NCBI GenBank assembly: GCA_963169475.1
Contig: CAUJFT010000150.1
Location: forward strand, 1 to 8,752
Source of the DNA: Bacteroidota bacterium
Lineage (GTDB): Bacteria; Bacteroidota; Bacteroidia; J057
Direction of reading: 5' to 3'
Length of the DNA stretch: 8,752 bases
Of the stretch, positions 6,947 to 8,752 are shown piece after piece. How positions within the stretch are numbered: position 1 is the first letter of the stretch; every line of letters begins with the position of its first letter. A program made the translations under genes and the position numbers. The notes under the pieces were generated by a model that saw only the letters and a list, made by a program, of their open reading frames with translations, did not search any database and had not been told where the DNA came from.

Positions 6947-6982
6947 AAGACTTTGATTATAAAGACTTTTACAGAAAAGTCT
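6947..6982. repeat. Three copies of AGACTTT upstream of the mraZ promoter
   Basis: AAGACTTT occurs at 6947-6954 and again at 6962-6969, 15 bases start to start. The second copy, extended to AGACTTTT (6963-6970), forms a perfect 8-bp inverted repeat with AAAAGTCT (6975-6982) around ACAG. The cluster ends about 30 bases before the -33 box of the mraZ promoter, a position where an activator or repressor could bind. Function is not known. Confidence 0.4.
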
Positions 6983-7011
6983 AAAAATATTACAATATAC
7001 TACTAAAAATA

Positions 7012-7044
7012 TTTGCATATTAATTATTGTAGTTTTATATTTGC
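7012..7044 (+). promoter_or_regulatory. Probable promoter of the mraZ (dcw) operon
   Basis: TTTG (7012-7015) and TATATTTG (7037-7044, exact TAnnTTTG) are separated by 21 bases. Both elements lie inside two exact copies of ATATTTGCATA (7009-7019 and 7038-7048), and the pair is flanked by near-inverted repeats TACTAAAAATA (7001-7011) and TATTTTAGTA (7051-7060). The leader to the mraZ ATG would be about 105 bases and would contain the MraZ operator. Confidence 0.55.
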
Positions 7045-7078
7045 ATAAATATTTTAGTAATTTAAAAAAAAATAAAAA

Positions 7079-7115
7079 AAAGTGGGAAAAAGTGGAAAAA
7101 AGTGGAAAAAAGTTG
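7079..7115 (+). promoter_or_regulatory. MraZ operator: four AAAGTGG-type repeats at 10-bp period
   Basis: GTGGGAAAAA (7082), GTGGAAAAAA (7092), GTGGAAAAAA (7102) and a degenerate GTTG (7112) repeat with an exact 10-base period, each preceded by AAA. Known MraZ boxes are direct repeats of TGGG or AAAGTGG-like units at this same helical period just in front of mraZ, bound by the ring-shaped MraZ oligomer. The array ends 40 bases before the mraZ ATG. This strongly suggests autoregulation of the operon. Confidence 0.82.
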
Positions 7116-7155
7116 TTAATTTTACACAAAATTTATTGTCACTAATTCTGTTTAT

Positions 7156-7608
7156 ATGAAATTGCTTATCGGCGAATATGCTTGTACACTTGACACAAAG
7201 GGGAGGTTTCTCCTTCCTTCTGCGTTACGCAAGCAATTGCCGGAAGGTGAACAAACAGAATTTGTGTTGAATAAGGGGTTAGACCACTGTCTCGTATTGT
7301 ATCCCACAAAGGTTTGGCAAAAAGAATTGACTAATATTCAGTCGCTCAATACCTACGAAAAGGATAACCGTACCTTTATCCGTTTGTTTCTTAGTGGTGC
7401 AGCGGAGGTAATATTAGATGCAAGCGACCGTATGTTGATTCCGAAGCCACTCATGGAAAAGGCGAAACTATCCAAGGATATAATTTTGCTGGCTCAATTG
7501 GATAGAATCGAAATCTGGGATAAAACGATTTACGAAAATTGGATTGAAGATCCGGACCACAATATAGCCCAGTTAGCGGGGACTGTTATGGGGAAAAATA
7601 AGCAATAA
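7156..7608 (+). CDS. mraZ: Transcriptional regulator MraZ
   Basis: The 150-residue product is the conserved first gene of the dcw cluster, a DNA-binding protein that controls its own operon. It has two AbrB-like half domains: GEYACTLDTKGRFLLP with D13-x-x-G-R17, and VILDASDRMLIPKP with D88-x-x-D-R92, where Asp91 stands in the place often held by Gly. The LYPTKVWQKE segment after the first half and IEIWDKTIYENWI after the second are family-typical. Length is the usual 140-155 residues. The ATG at 7156 begins the standard N-terminus (MKLLIGEYACTLD). It is followed after 67 bases by rsmH and preceded by the repeat array it should bind. MraZ forms ring oligomers that recognise such arrays; this is family knowledge. 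Confidence 0.96.
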   Translation: MKLLIGEYACTLDTKGRFLLPSALRKQLPEGEQTEFVLNKGLDHCLVLYPTKVWQKELTNIQSLNTYEKDNRTFIRLFLSGAAEVILDASDRMLIPKPLMEKAKLSKDIILLAQLDRIEIWDKTIYENWIEDPDHNIAQLAGTVMGKNKQ

Positions 7609-7675
7609 ATGCTTACATTTCATATAAACTTGAATAGCCTTCTGATTCGGTGTTCATTATAATATAGTATAAAGT

Positions 7676-8572
7676 ATGTATCATATTCCGGTTTTGTTAA
7701 AAGAAAGTGTAGAGGGGCTGAATATAAAACCAGATGGGATATATGCAGATGTAACGATGGGTGGAGGCGGACATACGCGGGAAATTCTTTCTCTGTTAGA
7801 TAAAAAAGGTAAACTTTTTGCCTTTGATAGAGACCCAGAAGCCCATATAAACGCACCGGAAAACGCTAATTTTGAGTTGATTCCGATGGATTTTAAGTTC
7901 ATTGAAAATGCGATGACGCAAAGAAACATTACCGGGCTTGACGGGATTCTTGCTGATTTGGGGGTCTCCTCTCATCAGTTTGATACCCCCGAGAGAGGAT
8001 TTAGCTTTCGCTTTGATGCAAAGCTGGATATGAGAATGGACCCGCAACTGCCTTATACTGCTGCGGATATTCTCAACCAGACTTCTCCAGAAGAATTACA
8101 AAAAATTTTTTCGCTGTATGGAGAAGTTCCCAATGCCAGAAGGCTCAGTCTCCTCATTGCTGGTAAACGAAAGATTACCCCTATCAATACGACAAAAGAG
8201 TTTGAACGGGTAATCGAAGAATGTACCCCCTCAAGAGAAAAAAGCAAATATCTTGCTCAAGTATATCAAGCACTTAGAATTGTAGTAAACCAAGAGCTTG
8301 ATTCTCTTTTTGGACTGCTTCAGAGTGCCGTAAAGCTGCTAAATCCGGGGGGTCGGCTTTGTATTATCGCTTATCATTCTTTGGAAGACCGGATGGTAAA
8401 GCATTTTTTTCGTACCGGAAATACAGAGGATAAAATCGTGAAAGATTTTTATGGAAATATCATTACTCCGTGGGAATTAATCACAAGGAAAGCAATTCAA
8501 CCTTCTAATGCTGAAATTACGCTCAATCCAAGAGCAAGAAGCGCGAAACTAAGAATTGCCAAAAGAAAATAA
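7676..8572 (+). CDS. rsmH: 16S rRNA (cytosine-1402 N4) methyltransferase RsmH
   Basis: The 298-residue enzyme (formerly MraW) uses S-adenosylmethionine to methylate N4 of C1402 in the decoding centre of 16S rRNA. All family blocks are present: YHIPVLLKESVEGL at the start, the SAM-binding DVTMGGGGHTREIL (25-38), FAFDRDP (49-54), DLGVSSHQFD (94-103) with RGFSFR (107-112) and LDMRMD (117-122), then the FQALR-type block YQALRIVVNQEL (197-208), and AYHSLEDRMVKHFF near 232-245. The PNAR and TTKEF segments lie in the inserted helical substrate domain. Length is normal. The ATG at 7676 gives the MYHIPVLL N-terminus and no better upstream start exists. It lies in the dcw operon between mraZ and ftsL, where it is found in most bacteria. 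Essentially certain. Confidence 0.98.
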   Translation: MYHIPVLLKESVEGLNIKPDGIYADVTMGGGGHTREILSLLDKKGKLFAFDRDPEAHINAPENANFELIPMDFKFIENAMTQRNITGLDGILADLGVSSHQFDTPERGFSFRFDAKLDMRMDPQLPYTAADILNQTSPEELQKIFSLYGEVPNARRLSLLIAGKRKITPINTTKEFERVIEECTPSREKSKYLAQVYQALRIVVNQELDSLFGLLQSAVKLLNPGGRLCIIAYHSLEDRMVKHFFRTGNTEDKIVKDFYGNIITPWELITRKAIQPSNAEITLNPRARSAKLRIAKRK

Positions 8573-8606
8573 ATATAAGTTGGTCGGTTTTTATATATTG
8601 TAGTCA

Positions 8607-8752
8607 ATGCGTAAAGTGCCACAAGCTCTTGACCCCGCGGAAGACCCCTTTAAGGGCAAAGGGAAAAGCGGTTGGATTTCTATCCAAAAGATAGATGGAT
8701 ACTTGCGTTTTATCCTTTTTCTTTCATTTATCGGGATAATTTATATATGGAA
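8607..8752 (+). CDS. ftsL: FtsL-like cell division protein, 3' partial
   Basis: The frame opens at the ATG at 8607, 34 bases after the rsmH stop, and runs off the window after 48 codons. The start is a polar, charged cytoplasmic segment (MRKVPQALDPAEDPFKGKGK) followed by YLRFILFLSFIGIIYIW, a single transmembrane helix beginning at about residue 34. Position right after rsmH, the short cytoplasmic tail and the YLRF..LFL..IG.IYIW helix match the FtsL-like proteins of Bacteroidota. FtsL is a bitopic divisome protein that works with FtsB and FtsQ to activate septal peptidoglycan synthesis; its coiled coil would follow beyond the edge. Sequence conservation in FtsL is low, so the call depends partly on gene order. 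Confidence 0.85.
   Translation, partial: MRKVPQALDPAEDPFKGKGKSGWISIQKIDGYLRFILFLSFIGIIYIW

Noticed and set aside
6932..7129. 65-codon minus-strand frame across the mraZ control region
   Set aside because: Its Phe/Leu/Ser-rich start is only the reverse of the A-rich MraZ box array.
1..8752. CRISPR array, insertion sequence, tRNA or rRNA
   Set aside because: No spaced identical repeats of CRISPR size, no transposase frame, no tRNA T-loop and no rRNA signature were found on either strand by reading.

Overview
The window looks like a piece of a Bacteroidota chromosome. Five things point there: a secreted protein ending in the gliding-motility/type IX secretion (type B) C-terminal domain, a GWxTD-domain lipid-free secreted protein, a DUF2853 protein, an mraZ-rsmH-ftsL cluster with the short Bacteroidota-type FtsL, and promoters of the TTG-N20-TAnnTTTG type that this phylum's primary sigma factor uses. 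Shine-Dalgarno sequences are largely absent, as is usual for the phylum. G+C is low (hand counts: roughly 38% in part of the GWxTD gene, about 43% in part of rsmH, about 31% in most of the TIR-like gene). I cannot resolve the order or genus.

Layout. Bases 2-664 are the 3' end of a large secreted PKD/T9SS protein, closed by a strong terminator. Bases 981-2176 (minus strand) hold a two-gene unit: a TIR-like protein with a coiled coil and C-terminal membrane anchor, followed with a one-base stop/start overlap (TAATG) by a PIN-domain nuclease-like protein. A good promoter lies at 2210-2240. About 450 bases without a gene separate this unit from the GWxTD gene (2673-4163), which converges on glnS (4345-6006, minus) at a shared bidirectional terminator. 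Divergent from glnS is a small DUF2853 gene (6197-6535) with its own promoter and terminator. After about 570 non-coding bases the division/cell-wall (dcw) cluster starts: mraZ, rsmH, then ftsL running off the right edge. In front of mraZ are nested promoter repeats and a four-unit, 10-bp-period MraZ operator.

How the genes relate. mraZ, rsmH and ftsL are the conserved head of the dcw operon, and the operator suggests MraZ autoregulation. glnS, DUF2853 and the GWxTD gene are ordinary, independently transcribed chromosomal genes. The TIR-like/PIN pair is the accessory element of the window. It sits alone between housekeeping genes, is AT-richer than its neighbours, and combines a likely NAD-processing or signalling fold at the membrane with a likely RNase. 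It is the best candidate here for an undescribed defence or toxin-antitoxin-like system, but that role is inferred from domains and gene order only.
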